Below, one piece after another: positions 6,943-17,024 of a stretch of DNA of 55,639 bases (positions are counted from its first letter, which is position 1; every line of letters starts with the position of its first letter). The stretch comes from a virus. Under the pieces are notes generated by a model. It did not search any database. It saw only the letters and a list, made by a program, of their open reading frames with translations, and was not told where the DNA came from. The DNA lies in the IMG/VR virus record IMGVR_UViG_3300042464_000516, positions 1 through 55,639 of that record; one strand, written 5' to 3'. A program made the translations under genes and the position numbers.

Positions 6943-7527
6943 CTACCAAGGAATGTCGTCGTCAGCAGTAGCAGTTGTTGCTTCGGGTTTTGGAGTGGAC
7001 TTGGCAGAGGGCTTCCCCTCAACCGCGCCGAACACATCCACCGGATTGAGTGGTGCGTCACCGAACGCCTCGCCATCCTCGACAAACTGGATGCCCGTGA
7101 GTTGGGCGTTTATCCTTTTGCCGAACTGATTATCTTGTGCCCACAGGCGGATACTGGCGTTGATGACGCATCCGGCATACGGTTTCCCATCTTCCTCGAC
7201 CAGCGCAACCGTTGGATCAGTGTCCACGATCACGGGGCGTTTGTCGGATGAAGCGGAGACGAACATATTACTGTCGTCGTAGCCGTCATAGTCTTTGCTG
7301 TTGCCTTCCTTGAGACAGGGGGTGCAGCCCTTGGGGATTCCGGTAGGCCATTTGGCTTTGCCGACTTCCGTCATTGCAGCTTTGACGGCGGCAATGTCCT
7401 TGGCGTTGGTTGCTTTGTCCAGCAGCAGGGATGCGCTGAACTTGGGTGTGCCGCCACCTTGCGCGGCTTTCGGCTTCCAGATTGCAGGGAAGCTCAGTCT
7501 GACGTTACGTAATACTAGGTTGCTCAT
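6943..7527 (-). CDS. ssDNA-binding protein, DUF2815/Enc34-like
   Basis: Coats single-stranded DNA in replication and recombination. The opening LVLRNVRLSFPAIWKPKA and the middle (LWAQDNQFGKRINAQLTGIQF) are typical of the phage DUF2815 (Enc34-like) OB-fold family. The C-terminus is acidic and ends DDDIPW, like the partner-binding tail of bacterial SSB. Length 194 aa is normal. No Shine-Dalgarno sequence precedes the ATG; the 30 nt upstream are an A/C-rich run of CAA-like units that also encode the Asn/Thr tail of the preceding gene. The nuclease gene follows it downstream. Confidence 0.88.
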   Translation of the reverse strand: MSNLVLRNVRLSFPAIWKPKAAQGGGTPKFSASLLLDKATNAKDIAAVKAAMTEVGKAKWPTGIPKGCTPCLKEGNSKDYDGYDDSNMFVSASSDKRPVIVDTDPTVALVEEDGKPYAGCVINASIRLWAQDNQFGKRINAQLTGIQFVEDGEAFGDAPLNPVDVFGAVEGKPSAKSTPKPEATTATADDDIPW

Positions 7528-7739
7528 TGTTGTGTTTTGGTTGTTGTTGTGTTGTTTGGGTTAAAGGGTTTCGGCTCGTCGCCGGGTTGCAGGAGTTCAG
7601 CTTTGTCGTAGCAGGCTTTCATCGAGACACGACCTAGCTTGAATCCAATGCTGAAATCGTCGTAGTTCATTTTTTTCGCCAGATCAGGAGGAAATGCGTT
7701 CCACACTTCATCGGCAGCAGCTTGATGCGGATCGTTCAT
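7524..7739 (-). CDS. Hypothetical protein, 71 aa
   Basis: Begins MNDPHQAAADEVWNAFPPDL and ends in NPNNTTTTKTQQ, the tail encoded by the CAA-rich stretch that precedes the SSB start. Overlaps both neighbours by four bases. No known family. Confidence 0.6.
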   Translation of the reverse strand: MNDPHQAAADEVWNAFPPDLAKKMNYDDFSIGFKLGRVSMKACYDKAELLQPGDEPKPFNPNNTTTTKTQQ

Positions 7740-7873
7740 AGTGAGTAGATGATTGCCACCATGATGCCGCTAAGGATAACGGCTATCAGAAGCAGGGTTG
7801 TGATGTTGCGCACTCGGCGGTATTGCGCGAGTGCTTGATTAGCTTCGCGGGCTAGCTGTTCAACGGTTTTCAT
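7736..7873 (-). CDS. Small single-pass membrane protein, 45 aa
   Basis: A 45-residue protein: a charged N-terminal helix (MKTVEQLAREANQALAQYRR) followed by one hydrophobic segment, residues ~24-45 (TTLLLIAVILSGIMVAIIYS). It overlaps the neighbours on both sides as ATGA, so it is probably translated. Possibly a membrane anchor or a superinfection-type factor; function unknown. Confidence 0.6.
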   Translation of the reverse strand: MKTVEQLAREANQALAQYRRVRNITTLLLIAVILSGIMVAIIYSL

Positions 7874-8025
7874 GGCAGCATCGCTTCCAAGGCGAACTTG
7901 ATCCATTGCTTGATAGATGTCCCCTCTTGCGCAGCCGCAATGCGGATACGCTGATGCAGGGAAGCATCAATGTTGAGGGTCTTATTGACCTCTTTTTCCT
8001 TCGGTTTTTTGTCAGTCGTTTTCAC
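7870..8025 (-). CDS. Ribbon-helix-helix (Arc/HicB-like) regulator, 51 aa
   Basis: A 51-residue protein starting at GTG 8025. The segment NKTLNIDASLHQRIRIAAAQ (residues ~14-33) followed by EGTSIKQWIKFALEAML has the strand-helix-helix layout of Arc/CopG-type repressors, in which the strand pairs in a dimer and contacts DNA. It is the first gene of the early operon and lies 8 nt from a -10 hexamer, so its mRNA may be leaderless. Autoregulation through the nearby inverted repeat (8105-8124) is a reasonable inference. Confidence 0.7.
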   Translation of the reverse strand: MKTTDKKPKEKEVNKTLNIDASLHQRIRIAAAQEGTSIKQWIKFALEAMLP

Positions 8026-8062
8026 GGATTCCACTTAAAGCAGAACCCCGAAATCTCGTCAA
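8026..8062 (-). promoter_or_regulatory. Early-operon promoter
   Basis: Minus strand: TTGACG (8062-8057), 17-nt spacer ending TTCTGC, TTTAAG (8039-8034), then 8 nt to the GTG at 8025. The block TTGACG-N11-TTCTGC-TTT(A/T)A recurs before the capsid gene at 31048-31020. Confidence 0.65.
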
Positions 8063-8104
8063 TAGGAAAAATGCAAAAAGACTTAAAAACTTAATAACGA
8101 TACC

Positions 8105-8124
8105 TTGATAATCGGGTATATCAA
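8105..8124. promoter_or_regulatory. Inverted repeat, candidate operator
   Basis: TTGATA-N8-TATCAA, a 20-bp dyad that overlaps the stop of the giant virion gene and lies ~43 bp upstream of the early -35 box. Size and symmetry suit a dimeric repressor such as the RHH protein. No binding evidence beyond position. Confidence 0.35.
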
Positions 8125-11100
8125 TCAACCCTTTGACGAAGTATTGAGCCTTTGCCAAGGCCGATTTCACCTGTAATCTCTCGTTTTATTTTGCTGTCCA
8201 TGTTGTTGATTGATCCGCTGCTCTTTTTCTCGTCTTTGATGCGAGAAGTGATGCCGAGAAGATTGAGCATTTGCAGAAATGCGCCACGGGTGATGCCCTC
8301 TTTTTCCAGCACCTTATCGAGATCACGCCAAGCGAGCGGAAGCGACGACTCTTTTAAGTAATCCAACGGCCCTTCCAGCTTTTTGTCGTAGGATTTCCCG
8401 TCCAGGATAGCCGTAGCCATTTTGATTTCACGGCTAAACCTTCCAGCGAGGAACAGCGCAAGCCCTGTATTCCTGTCGCGCTTGACATATTTTCCATCCT
8501 CTTTCGTATAGCCAGTAAGGTATCTCGCAGCCTGCGTGACGTAAGCCCCGCGCCCCATTGATAGGTCTGTCCGAGTGCCGTGCTTGCCGACGAACTTGCC
8601 GAAATCGCTATCCAGCGGATTGATGTCCTGCTCATTCCTGTCTCCGAGTAGATACGCGATGCTGCCAACGGTAACGATAGTAGCGATTGCGCGAACGTAT
8701 TCTTCCGCCATAGCCGCCACCACCTTTCCTTCGCCAGCGATAGCCGCTTCCCTCATATCCCATGCAGAAAGCCCCTTCATAATTGAGAGGTAATAATTAG
8801 GCGCAAAGAAAATCCGATTCAGCGCACCACCGTTCTTGATTCCGCCTTTTCCTGAGAAGGTATTCGCCAATTTCCCAAGCAGTTTAAGCTGTGCGTCTGT
8901 CGCGTTTCCGTCCGGAAACCAACGGCGCAGAAGCGACTTTGCTACAACCAGCCTCATGTGACCAGCGATAGCACCGAACGCTACATTGCTCGCCTTGAGT
9001 CCGCGCCCGATGCCGCTTCTCCAACCAGCATACTTCAACATATCCATTGGCCCGCTAACGATATTCCGAACACCGCGCATCCCGATCAGCTTCTTCACGG
9101 CTTCCGGCATATCCTTCCAGCGCGTCTGAACGTCAGCTAATCGCTCCAACACGTTCACCATATTTTCTTCCCGCGCTTCGCCCATCGTCTCGCTGATTTC
9201 CAGCCCCATCTTCTTGAATGTTCCGTTCTTGTATAACGGCTCCTGACGCGCCCGCTCTTGTAACTCATGCGCGTAACGATCTGAGAACAGAGTGAAGGCA
9301 AACGCCTTGACTCCTTTACCAAGTGCTTTCCCGGCTTCCAACGGGTGCGCTGCCGCCGCCGCTGCCGTTTGTAGGAATGCGCTGAAATCGAATGAGAGGA
9401 AAAGGTTGCGGGTAGCATCCCAAGTCTTACCGAGATTGATAAGCCCGCGCTGCACGGATGTCAGATTCGCTAGTCTGTATTTCTCTACGCGCCTTGCGAA
9501 ATCAGCTTTTTTCTTTGTTAGCTCTGCCGCTAGTCTCATCGTATCCGGGTCTTTGGATATATCGAGTGCGGGCTTTTTCTTGCGCGGTTCAAAGTCACCG
9601 CGAGCCGTGCGATCCGCCAGGTCTGCCATTTGGCGAAGGATTGCCGCTTTCCTGTTGGCGATCTTGAGCATATCATCGTTAGCCCGAATCTCTGCCAGTT
9701 CAGCGCGTTTAGCTGCAAGCTGCTCCCGTGCGAACGCCTGTTGCTCCGTGTCCACTGTCATCTTCTTCTGCGGTTTAGCCCTGCCGACCATCAGCGATGC
9801 TAGTTCGCTTTCCAGCCGATTTAACTCCCGCAACTCCGCATCTGGCACAGGACGCGCAGCCTTGCGCTTCTCTGCCAGTTCAGCAGCGAGTGCATCCCGT
9901 TTGGCTCGCAGGTTTGTGACGGCTTCCGTCTCCACGGTAGGATCGGATTCCTTTTCCTTCGGCGCAAACTTTCCTTCGGCAAGCGTGGATTCCAACTTCT
10001 TGATTTCAGACTCCAAGGCAGCAGTTTTCTTCGCCTCCTGTATCGCCGCATCCATTCCCTTCAACGCCTTCGTCTCAGCCCGCGCAGCTTCCGCCCTTTT
10101 GCGTATCGCCTCAACCTCAACGAATCGGCTGACTCCTTTTGCAGCAGGTTGCGCGAAGATACCCTTCTTGGCGTTGGCGAGTTCCGCCATAGCCTTTTTC
10201 TCCAAATGTTCAGCCAAGCGGATTGCAGCTTTTTGCCTCTGTTCCTCGGTCATCTGACGCTTGCCAAACACCGCAAGATGAGCCGCATCCACTTCCGCGA
10301 GTTCAGCGCGTAAGGCTTCCAGATTTGGGCTTGTCGGCGGCACACCCTTTTGTTTCAGCGTGCGTTCGCCCTTAGCGATCTCGTAGCGCAGTTCCGCGAT
10401 GCGGTTACGAACGCGAGTCTCCATCGCATCCAGTGAGGATTGCAGCCGTCCAGCGGCATTGCCCTCATCAGGCGGTAGCTTCTTCTTGAGTTCCGCGATC
10501 TCTGCCAGCAATCGCCCTGCTCGTTCCGTCTGTTTCACGCGCTCATTGGCGGTGCGCGGTGGGCTTTTCAGCTTCTCTAAATCGGAAATCTTGCGCTCCA
10601 ACAACGCTTCGTAGCGCAGCTGGCTTTGCAGCATCTTCGTTGGATCGGTTGTAGCCTCTTTACCTTTGCCGAACTTTGTCCATGCCTCCTTCAAAGCATT
10701 GTCGGTCAAGCCCGGCAGCATTGGATCGAAAAACTTGTGCAGCTTGGCGATTACCCCGGCAACAGTGGTTTCGCCCATCCGAACATACTCGTTCGCCAGC
10801 TTCTTCACGTATGAGTCAAAGCCGTCATTCAGCGATTTCGGGTCTTTCGCAACAGCCTTGATACCGTCCTCGATGGATTCCGCTTCGTCCATTGCGGTTT
10901 TCTCTGCTTTCTTCTGCTTCGGTGTTTTCTTGCGCTCCTTATTCGCATCCAGCTTGCCGATAGCCTTCATCGCTTGATCCCATGCAGGTTGTATTGCTGT
11001 TTTCACCGAATCACCGAACTCAGCAACCATTTCCGCTGTGAACTCAGCGGCGTTCAGCGATCCGCGAGCAATCTTAGCCCGCGCAATCTTGAACAAGGCA

Positions 11101-14100
11101 GCGGCAACCTTGAGCGATAGCGGGTTGGCAGACACCATACCCATTGCCTCGCGTAAATCTTTCCGCGCTTTCACGGCTTCCGCTTCCCACTTGGCAACGA
11201 TACCCTCTGCATATTCCAGCACCTTCGGATGATACCTAGAGGCTTTGTCGAACGCATCCTGTGCGGCATCGTCCCGCTGAATGTCCACGGCAGCCCTTTC
11301 CGCCTTTTCAAAATCAACGCGAATCATCTCAATGTTCTTCGCCTCAATCTCGACCTCTGCAATTTCTGCATCGGTCAACTTATCGTTCTTCGCCTTTTCC
11401 AGCTTGCGCACCATCGAAGCCGGAGAAAAGTCATCTTGGAATATCCGCTGACGGAATGAACCGAACGCGCCCCATACCTCGCCTGATGCGTGCATGGCAG
11501 TTGCAAGCTCAATCATCTTCGTCTGTGCATCTATAATACTGTCCTCGGCCATTGCCTTTTGCGCTGGTGTGCTGTTTTTGTTTTCAATCATCCGTTCAGC
11601 CCCCGCAACCTGACGTTTCAGATCGAACCCGCGATGAACCAACATCGCTTCTTCCTGTATGGAGATTTTGCGCGTGTCCCGCCCTTCCTCTAGCAGATGC
11701 CTAATCACCGTATCCACGGCATCAGGGTTCTTGTCCATCGCTACACGCGCTGCTTCGGCTACCTCTGGATTTGAGCGGTAGAAGTCCGATTCAATCGGTG
11801 ATTCGCCGCGCTTCCGCGCTTCTTCCGCTTGAAAGGCGTTCTTGCTCGACATGAGGATCGGTTCCGCTTTTGGCGCAGCGGCAAACAAGTCATCCTCTTT
11901 TGTCTTTTCCTTGTTCTTACGGAAGGCATCGCGCTTGGCTTCCCATGCAGAACGACCACCGGGTTCATCGTTAATAGCGAAACGGATGTTGTCCCGCGAA
12001 CCTCCGATTCTGTCCATGCCCTGCTCTTTGAATCCGATGTATTTGTTTAATCCACTGGATTGCGGCACATCCAGCCCCCTCCTCATGGCTTCTTCGTAAT
12101 GCAGTCCCATCCTTGCTCTCGTAAATGGCGTAACGGAAGTTGACGCAGGAAATACAACTTCGCTTCCTGCCTTTAAGTCCTGACTCCTTAGCTTAAATAG
12201 AGCGGCTTGCCCTTGTATGCTTTCAAGTAGTTCCTTGTCTGACTTTTCTGCGATTCGCTTTTTTTCTGCAACAATTTCTCGTTTTGTGTATGGATCGTTT
12301 AGGTCGCCCGAAAGTGTATATTCTTCATCTTCAATGCTCAGCTTCGTATCCCCCTTATCCGCCTTCCCTTCACCCCTGCGAACCTTTTCAATGCCACGGC
12401 GCAACAGGGCTTCGATGTCGTTTTTGCTCCAATTCTTGATGCCGGATTTTGCGAGAATCGTGCGAATGAAATCCACAACTCTGCGATAGCGCGATTGCGC
12501 TTGCGGGGTTGCATCGGATTCCGGCCCGAACTTCTCCATGATACGAGCAAGCGTTTCCGCCAGATGCTCGCCCTCGACGTAGCGTTCAGCGACATACTTC
12601 GATTCAGCCGGAAACTCGCGCTTTAATACCTCCATCAGCCGCGATGAACTCTTAGCCGATATGCCATCCAGCAGCCCGTCAACGCCCATATGACCCGCTT
12701 GTTCGTGAAAGAATATCTCGGCAGCACGTTTAGGCGATTCAAGTCCAGCGGCGTTCAGATACACCTTGCCGTCATGCACAGCCCCGCCAATGCGATTCAA
12801 AGCAATGCCCTGCTCCCGCGCTTTGGCTTTCACGGCTTCCGGCAACTGCTCTCCATCAGCTACAACCGTAGTCTTGGCAGCACCCTTGAACCTGGCTATC
12901 AGCGTAGTGGCGATACGTTGCACCGCATTAACGTGCATCGGGGATGCCGGAGCTTTGTCGGATATGGATTGACGATTGAAGAAATCCTCCTGTCCACCCT
13001 CCATCGGCTTCTCGCTACCGACAATCCGTTCACCGCGCATCGCCCTACCGATTGCTTCTAGCATCTCCGCTGGCGTTTCAAAGTAGAACCCATGCCCCTC
13101 CAACTCCTGGCGAATGGCATCCAGCGACTTGCCTTGCATCTTGCTCGTCCACTTCATGCGCAGATGCTTGCCTCGCGGCATCTCGAAAACACGCTTAAAC
13201 TCGCCACCTAGCACCGTCTCTTTCCCGATCAACGGCAACCCGCCTAGCTTCCTGATAACGGACAGTAGTTCGTTGCCGCCACTATCTTCCTGTTCACGAA
13301 CAGCGTCCATCTGCTCCTTCTCCATTTCGGCGCGTAATTCGTTATCTCGTCTGCGCTCTAGTTCGTTGATGGTTATCTTGACCCGCTGCTTCGATTCTGC
13401 CGATATTTTGCCCTCCATCTGCACCTTGAGCGATTCGATAGCCCTCTCGTAGCTACCGTAAGCCCGCATCGCGGCATCTGCCATTTTCTCCTTTGTCGGG
13501 CCTGCGGGTTCCGCTGGTTTAGGTTCAGCCTGCTTTTCGCCTACTAGGTTGAAAGCGTCATCCGATCTTCCCTTGAGCAAGTCACCCTGATTCTCCCCCT
13601 TGCGTAGCACGGGTGCGGGTTCTGCTTGCTTATTCAGAGATTCGTATGCCCGTTTGATTTGCTGATCCGTAGCCGAGTCCAGTAGGTCTTGAATGTGCGG
13701 AGATTTCTTTCCAGTGGATTCGATTGAATCGGCAATGCGAGTCGCTAAATTGAAAACCTCGTCGCCCGTGAGTTTCTTTCCAACTGCATCTTCGTATCTC
13801 TTTTTTATGCCAGTTTCCGCATCTTCTATGAGCGGCATTTGAGACTTCTTTACTTCGGCGTAGTATCTAAACTTTTGTTCTTCCGCCTTGGCTGGCACAT
13901 CCTTCGCAACGGGTGCGGGTTCCGCTTTTGCAGGTGATGCTGGTTTTTCAGCAGTTGGTTCCTTGCTCTTTAGATGAACCGCATAATCATGCTCTGCTTT
14001 TGTGACAGTAAAAACGCTATCTCCATCGCCCTTTTCAAGCCTATACTCGGTTTTCGTTCCTGCCTTTTTTCTTTTGGCTTCATACGCATCTTGCTCGCGC

Positions 14101-17024
14101 TGATCCATCTTGTTCATGCGATTGCCGGACAACTCCTTAACGGCAGAAACCTCAACCGATTTCGGGACATAGCCAGCCTCTAATAACTGCTTGGTTACTT
14201 GCGCCCTTGTCCCGTCATACGTCTTTCCGCCAGCCCTCTTTCCTCCGTATTCAGACAGCGTTGCGGAAATCTTTCCGCGCTGCATTGGCGGCATACCGTC
14301 GGTGTAAATCTCTATATCGGTTCTAGGTCTTTCAGCCTCTGCCCTCGCTTTATCGGCTGCTTCTTTTTCGATAGCTATCTTCTTGTCGGCAGCACGCTTT
14401 ATGTCCGCTTCCTGCTCTTTGGAGAACGCTTCTGCCTGCTCCCGTGTATTGAAAACCCTATCTCCCATGCCTCGATTTTCGCCGCGCTGAACGGCAAACA
14501 TCTTTTTTGCCTCTCCCTCATGCGTTCTTACGGTAGTTTCAAATACAGAACCCCTAACCTCGGCAGCGGGTTCAGCCGATTCCGGCACAGCCTCCACCAC
14601 ATCCGGTTTATCCGCTGGCTTCGCATTATCCGCGATCTGCTTTTCCACTTTACCCAACATTTCCGTGAGTCTCGCGTGATTCCTGTCCTGGTTCTCGCTG
14701 TATTCGCCAGCTTCAACCTCGTCAATCTTCTGCCGCAAAGCATCGCGCAGCACAAACGCATCCCGCTTCTGCTTTGGTGTGTCGAATAGCAAGGGTTGCT
14801 CGGTTGCGCTTTGAAGCTGATCCGGGGTTGCTGTGCCTTCGCGGATTGCGGTTTCAACTTTTGGCGGAAGGTTTTCGGGTGCGGGTGATGCTGGTTTTTC
14901 GGGACGAAGAACATAGCGCATCTGGCTTTCGTCCTCCGTCAATTTAACGCGCTCCCGCTTTGCTCCAAGCCTGTCCCACATCGCCCTTGCGTTAGCCGAT
15001 GGACGCTCATCGGAAATAATTGTTCTCCCTGTTATTTCCTGTAATTTCTGTATGGCTTTTCCTCCGAATCCTTTTCCGCGCAATCCTTCATCCAAATGAT
15101 GATTCTCTACAATAATCTCACCATTTAGACCCTCGCTGGTTTCCAATCTTCCAAACGCATTCGGATCGGCTGTGGATGAATACCTTATTTCCGCTGTCGC
15201 TGGATTTATCTCAGCAATAGCAGAATCACCAAGATCAACCCGTATCGCTTCTGCTGGTTTTGCAGCAGTTGGTGCAGCGGGTGCAGGTGAAACATTCACG
15301 TTGATCGGCTGCTGCTGCATCCCTGCTTGGCTGGATACGGGTTCCGACAACCTCTTGCCATACATCGTAGCAATGGCTTCTATTGGCTGTGATTTCAGCG
15401 TCTCCAATAGCCTTTCCTCCTGTCCGTCAAGTTCGCGGGATTCCAGTTCTGTAATTTTCTCCTTTATCGCCTGCTCAAACTCCGTCCTGTCTGTATCTCT
15501 GACACGCTGTATCCCTGCCTCTTTCGCTTTGGCATCAAGTATCTTCTTGATCGCCAAGTGATCTCCATCAACCGCATCAAGCTCTTTTAGTTCTTTTTCC
15601 TCTGCTTTTGTGCGAGTAGGCTTGTTTGCAAGTTCGCTTTGTCTATTGACTAAAGCTGAAAACAATTCGCTGGTTGTCGCGGTATGAACAACGGAATCTC
15701 TGGTTTTTACTTCGGTAGCCCCCTCTGGAAACAGAGTTCCGCGCATAGCGTCAGCCTTTGCAACAGCCGCAATGCTTGACCGACGTTGACCGAATGCGTT
15801 CATCCCGCCATGCGCGGCAAAAGTCCAATCCGTCACCGCTGATTCCAGTGTAGGCGCGAATCCTTCTCCATGCGCGAATCGCAATGCACCGCTTGCAGCC
15901 ATATTCGCTACACCCGATTTCAGCATTTCCTCTGCTGCCAAAGCAGCGGGAGCGGCTGTGGGTTTCAATGACCCTGTGATACTTGTGATCCCGGCCTTTG
16001 CCTTGTGAGCCAGCCCAAGAAACGCCGCCATTTCCACCGCCGTCATCAATGCCGATTTCAGCGCTTGCCCCTTGGTTTCGCCAGATGAAAGCGCGTTGCC
16101 GTAAGCATGAGCCGCCGCCCTTGCTGCCGTTGATAATCCGAAAGCCGTTCTCGCTAGTCCGCTCTTTCCTGTCGGGCCGACAATCAGCCCTAACGTGTCA
16201 CCGATTGCCCCGGCAACCCGTCCCGCCGTGCTTTCGTCAACGCCAGTCGCATCTCGGATGCTCTTTTCTACATTAGCCAAGTTATACGCGATAGACCCAT
16301 CTTCTTTGTTGCCCGTGAAAAACGCGAACGCACCACCAAGTTGTCCCGCAAGCGCACCGCCAGTCCTGAGAACTGTGCTAAATACCGGATTCGGGCCTTC
16401 ACCATAGACCTCTTTTTTAATGCGCTCCCGCATTTGCTCTAGCTCCATCTGCTCCTTCTCCTTGTCGCGTGCGCGTTTCTCGTAGTCCAAGACGGCAGGG
16501 CTTTTCGCGGATTCGGACAACGCCGAAATCTGCGCATCTAGCTCCCGCACGCGCCCCTCTGTTTGTGCCGTAGCGCGATACTCAGGTGAGAGCGCAGATG
16601 TAGGGTTGAAGGGTTCCTGCGGTAATCGGTCAGGGGTTTTCAGCTTCTCCTTGAGATCATCCCGTTCAATCGAGGCTACGGCCCTGCGCCTGTTCTGTTC
16701 TAAGAACTTCTGCTCCGGTGTATATTGATCGCTCCAATCCCACTTTGACGCGAGCGTAATTGAGTCTATTCCATGCCTTGCCATTTCCTGCGCATACCGT
16801 GCCTGCTGCGCGACTTCTGGCGGTGCTTCCGGAATATCGGGCGTAGCCATCCATGCAGGGGGTGCGGGATATGGATCGGATGCTGGTGCTGTCCCCGCAC
16901 CACCGTAATCCTGTGACGGGGTTATGGATTCTTTCGGGGATTCGTCAATAGGCTCCAAATCCAGCTTAGAACCTTTATCGTCAATCGGTTCTAAATCAAG
17001 AACAGGCTCTAGGTTTAAAGTCAT
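8121..17024 (-). CDS. Giant polyvalent internal virion protein
   Basis: A 2,967-residue protein, probably packaged in the head and ejected with DNA, as T7 gp16 or P1 DarB-like proteins are. The N-terminus repeats LDLEPID (residues ~9-27). An Ala/Gly-rich hydrophobic region follows (~220-350). A GNAT-like acetyltransferase segment lies at ~605-715 (LRGKGFGGKAIQKL is the CoA loop). Metallopeptidase-like residues HEQAGH occur near 1440. Long Lys/Glu/Ala-rich coiled coils fill ~1900-2500. The C-terminal ~450 residues (GLINLGKTWDATRNLFLSFD to FFAPNYYLSIMKGL and beyond) resemble the LPD38-type domain of large polyvalent proteins. The ATG overlaps the preceding virion gene (ATGA). Individual enzymatic roles are inferred. 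Confidence 0.85.
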   Translation of the reverse strand: MTLNLEPVLDLEPIDDKGSKLDLEPIDESPKESITPSQDYGGAGTAPASDPYPAPPAWMATPDIPEAPPEVAQQARYAQEMARHGIDSITLASKWDWSDQYTPEQKFLEQNRRRAVASIERDDLKEKLKTPDRLPQEPFNPTSALSPEYRATAQTEGRVRELDAQISALSESAKSPAVLDYEKRARDKEKEQMELEQMRERIKKEVYGEGPNPVFSTVLRTGGALAGQLGGAFAFFTGNKEDGSIAYNLANVEKSIRDATGVDESTAGRVAGAIGDTLGLIVGPTGKSGLARTAFGLSTAARAAAHAYGNALSSGETKGQALKSALMTAVEMAAFLGLAHKAKAGITSITGSLKPTAAPAALAAEEMLKSGVANMAASGALRFAHGEGFAPTLESAVTDWTFAAHGGMNAFGQRRSSIAAVAKADAMRGTLFPEGATEVKTRDSVVHTATTSELFSALVNRQSELANKPTRTKAEEKELKELDAVDGDHLAIKKILDAKAKEAGIQRVRDTDRTEFEQAIKEKITELESRELDGQEERLLETLKSQPIEAIATMYGKRLSEPVSSQAGMQQQPINVNVSPAPAAPTAAKPAEAIRVDLGDSAIAEINPATAEIRYSSTADPNAFGRLETSEGLNGEIIVENHHLDEGLRGKGFGGKAIQKLQEITGRTIISDERPSANARAMWDRLGAKRERVKLTEDESQMRYVLRPEKPASPAPENLPPKVETAIREGTATPDQLQSATEQPLLFDTPKQKRDAFVLRDALRQKIDEVEAGEYSENQDRNHARLTEMLGKVEKQIADNAKPADKPDVVEAVPESAEPAAEVRGSVFETTVRTHEGEAKKMFAVQRGENRGMGDRVFNTREQAEAFSKEQEADIKRAADKKIAIEKEAADKARAEAERPRTDIEIYTDGMPPMQRGKISATLSEYGGKRAGGKTYDGTRAQVTKQLLEAGYVPKSVEVSAVKELSGNRMNKMDQREQDAYEAKRKKAGTKTEYRLEKGDGDSVFTVTKAEHDYAVHLKSKEPTAEKPASPAKAEPAPVAKDVPAKAEEQKFRYYAEVKKSQMPLIEDAETGIKKRYEDAVGKKLTGDEVFNLATRIADSIESTGKKSPHIQDLLDSATDQQIKRAYESLNKQAEPAPVLRKGENQGDLLKGRSDDAFNLVGEKQAEPKPAEPAGPTKEKMADAAMRAYGSYERAIESLKVQMEGKISAESKQRVKITINELERRRDNELRAEMEKEQMDAVREQEDSGGNELLSVIRKLGGLPLIGKETVLGGEFKRVFEMPRGKHLRMKWTSKMQGKSLDAIRQELEGHGFYFETPAEMLEAIGRAMRGERIVGSEKPMEGGQEDFFNRQSISDKAPASPMHVNAVQRIATTLIARFKGAAKTTVVADGEQLPEAVKAKAREQGIALNRIGGAVHDGKVYLNAAGLESPKRAAEIFFHEQAGHMGVDGLLDGISAKSSSRLMEVLKREFPAESKYVAERYVEGEHLAETLARIMEKFGPESDATPQAQSRYRRVVDFIRTILAKSGIKNWSKNDIEALLRRGIEKVRRGEGKADKGDTKLSIEDEEYTLSGDLNDPYTKREIVAEKKRIAEKSDKELLESIQGQAALFKLRSQDLKAGSEVVFPASTSVTPFTRARMGLHYEEAMRRGLDVPQSSGLNKYIGFKEQGMDRIGGSRDNIRFAINDEPGGRSAWEAKRDAFRKNKEKTKEDDLFAAAPKAEPILMSSKNAFQAEEARKRGESPIESDFYRSNPEVAEAARVAMDKNPDAVDTVIRHLLEEGRDTRKISIQEEAMLVHRGFDLKRQVAGAERMIENKNSTPAQKAMAEDSIIDAQTKMIELATAMHASGEVWGAFGSFRQRIFQDDFSPASMVRKLEKAKNDKLTDAEIAEVEIEAKNIEMIRVDFEKAERAAVDIQRDDAAQDAFDKASRYHPKVLEYAEGIVAKWEAEAVKARKDLREAMGMVSANPLSLKVAAALFKIARAKIARGSLNAAEFTAEMVAEFGDSVKTAIQPAWDQAMKAIGKLDANKERKKTPKQKKAEKTAMDEAESIEDGIKAVAKDPKSLNDGFDSYVKKLANEYVRMGETTVAGVIAKLHKFFDPMLPGLTDNALKEAWTKFGKGKEATTDPTKMLQSQLRYEALLERKISDLEKLKSPPRTANERVKQTERAGRLLAEIAELKKKLPPDEGNAAGRLQSSLDAMETRVRNRIAELRYEIAKGERTLKQKGVPPTSPNLEALRAELAEVDAAHLAVFGKRQMTEEQRQKAAIRLAEHLEKKAMAELANAKKGIFAQPAAKGVSRFVEVEAIRKRAEAARAETKALKGMDAAIQEAKKTAALESEIKKLESTLAEGKFAPKEKESDPTVETEAVTNLRAKRDALAAELAEKRKAARPVPDAELRELNRLESELASLMVGRAKPQKKMTVDTEQQAFAREQLAAKRAELAEIRANDDMLKIANRKAAILRQMADLADRTARGDFEPRKKKPALDISKDPDTMRLAAELTKKKADFARRVEKYRLANLTSVQRGLINLGKTWDATRNLFLSFDFSAFLQTAAAAAAHPLEAGKALGKGVKAFAFTLFSDRYAHELQERARQEPLYKNGTFKKMGLEISETMGEAREENMVNVLERLADVQTRWKDMPEAVKKLIGMRGVRNIVSGPMDMLKYAGWRSGIGRGLKASNVAFGAIAGHMRLVVAKSLLRRWFPDGNATDAQLKLLGKLANTFSGKGGIKNGGALNRIFFAPNYYLSIMKGLSAWDMREAAIAGEGKVVAAMAEEYVRAIATIVTVGSIAYLLGDRNEQDINPLDSDFGKFVGKHGTRTDLSMGRGAYVTQAARYLTGYTKEDGKYVKRDRNTGLALFLAGRFSREIKMATAILDGKSYDKKLEGPLDYLKESSLPLAWRDLDKVLEKEGITRGAFLQMLNLLGITSRIKDEKKSSGSINNMDSKIKREITGEIGLGKGSILRQRVD

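Noticed and set aside
9292-10257. 321-codon plus-strand frame inside the giant virion gene
   Set aside because: Ser/Ala-rich shadow of the Lys/Glu/Ala coiled-coil coding strand; the minus-strand frame is continuous.
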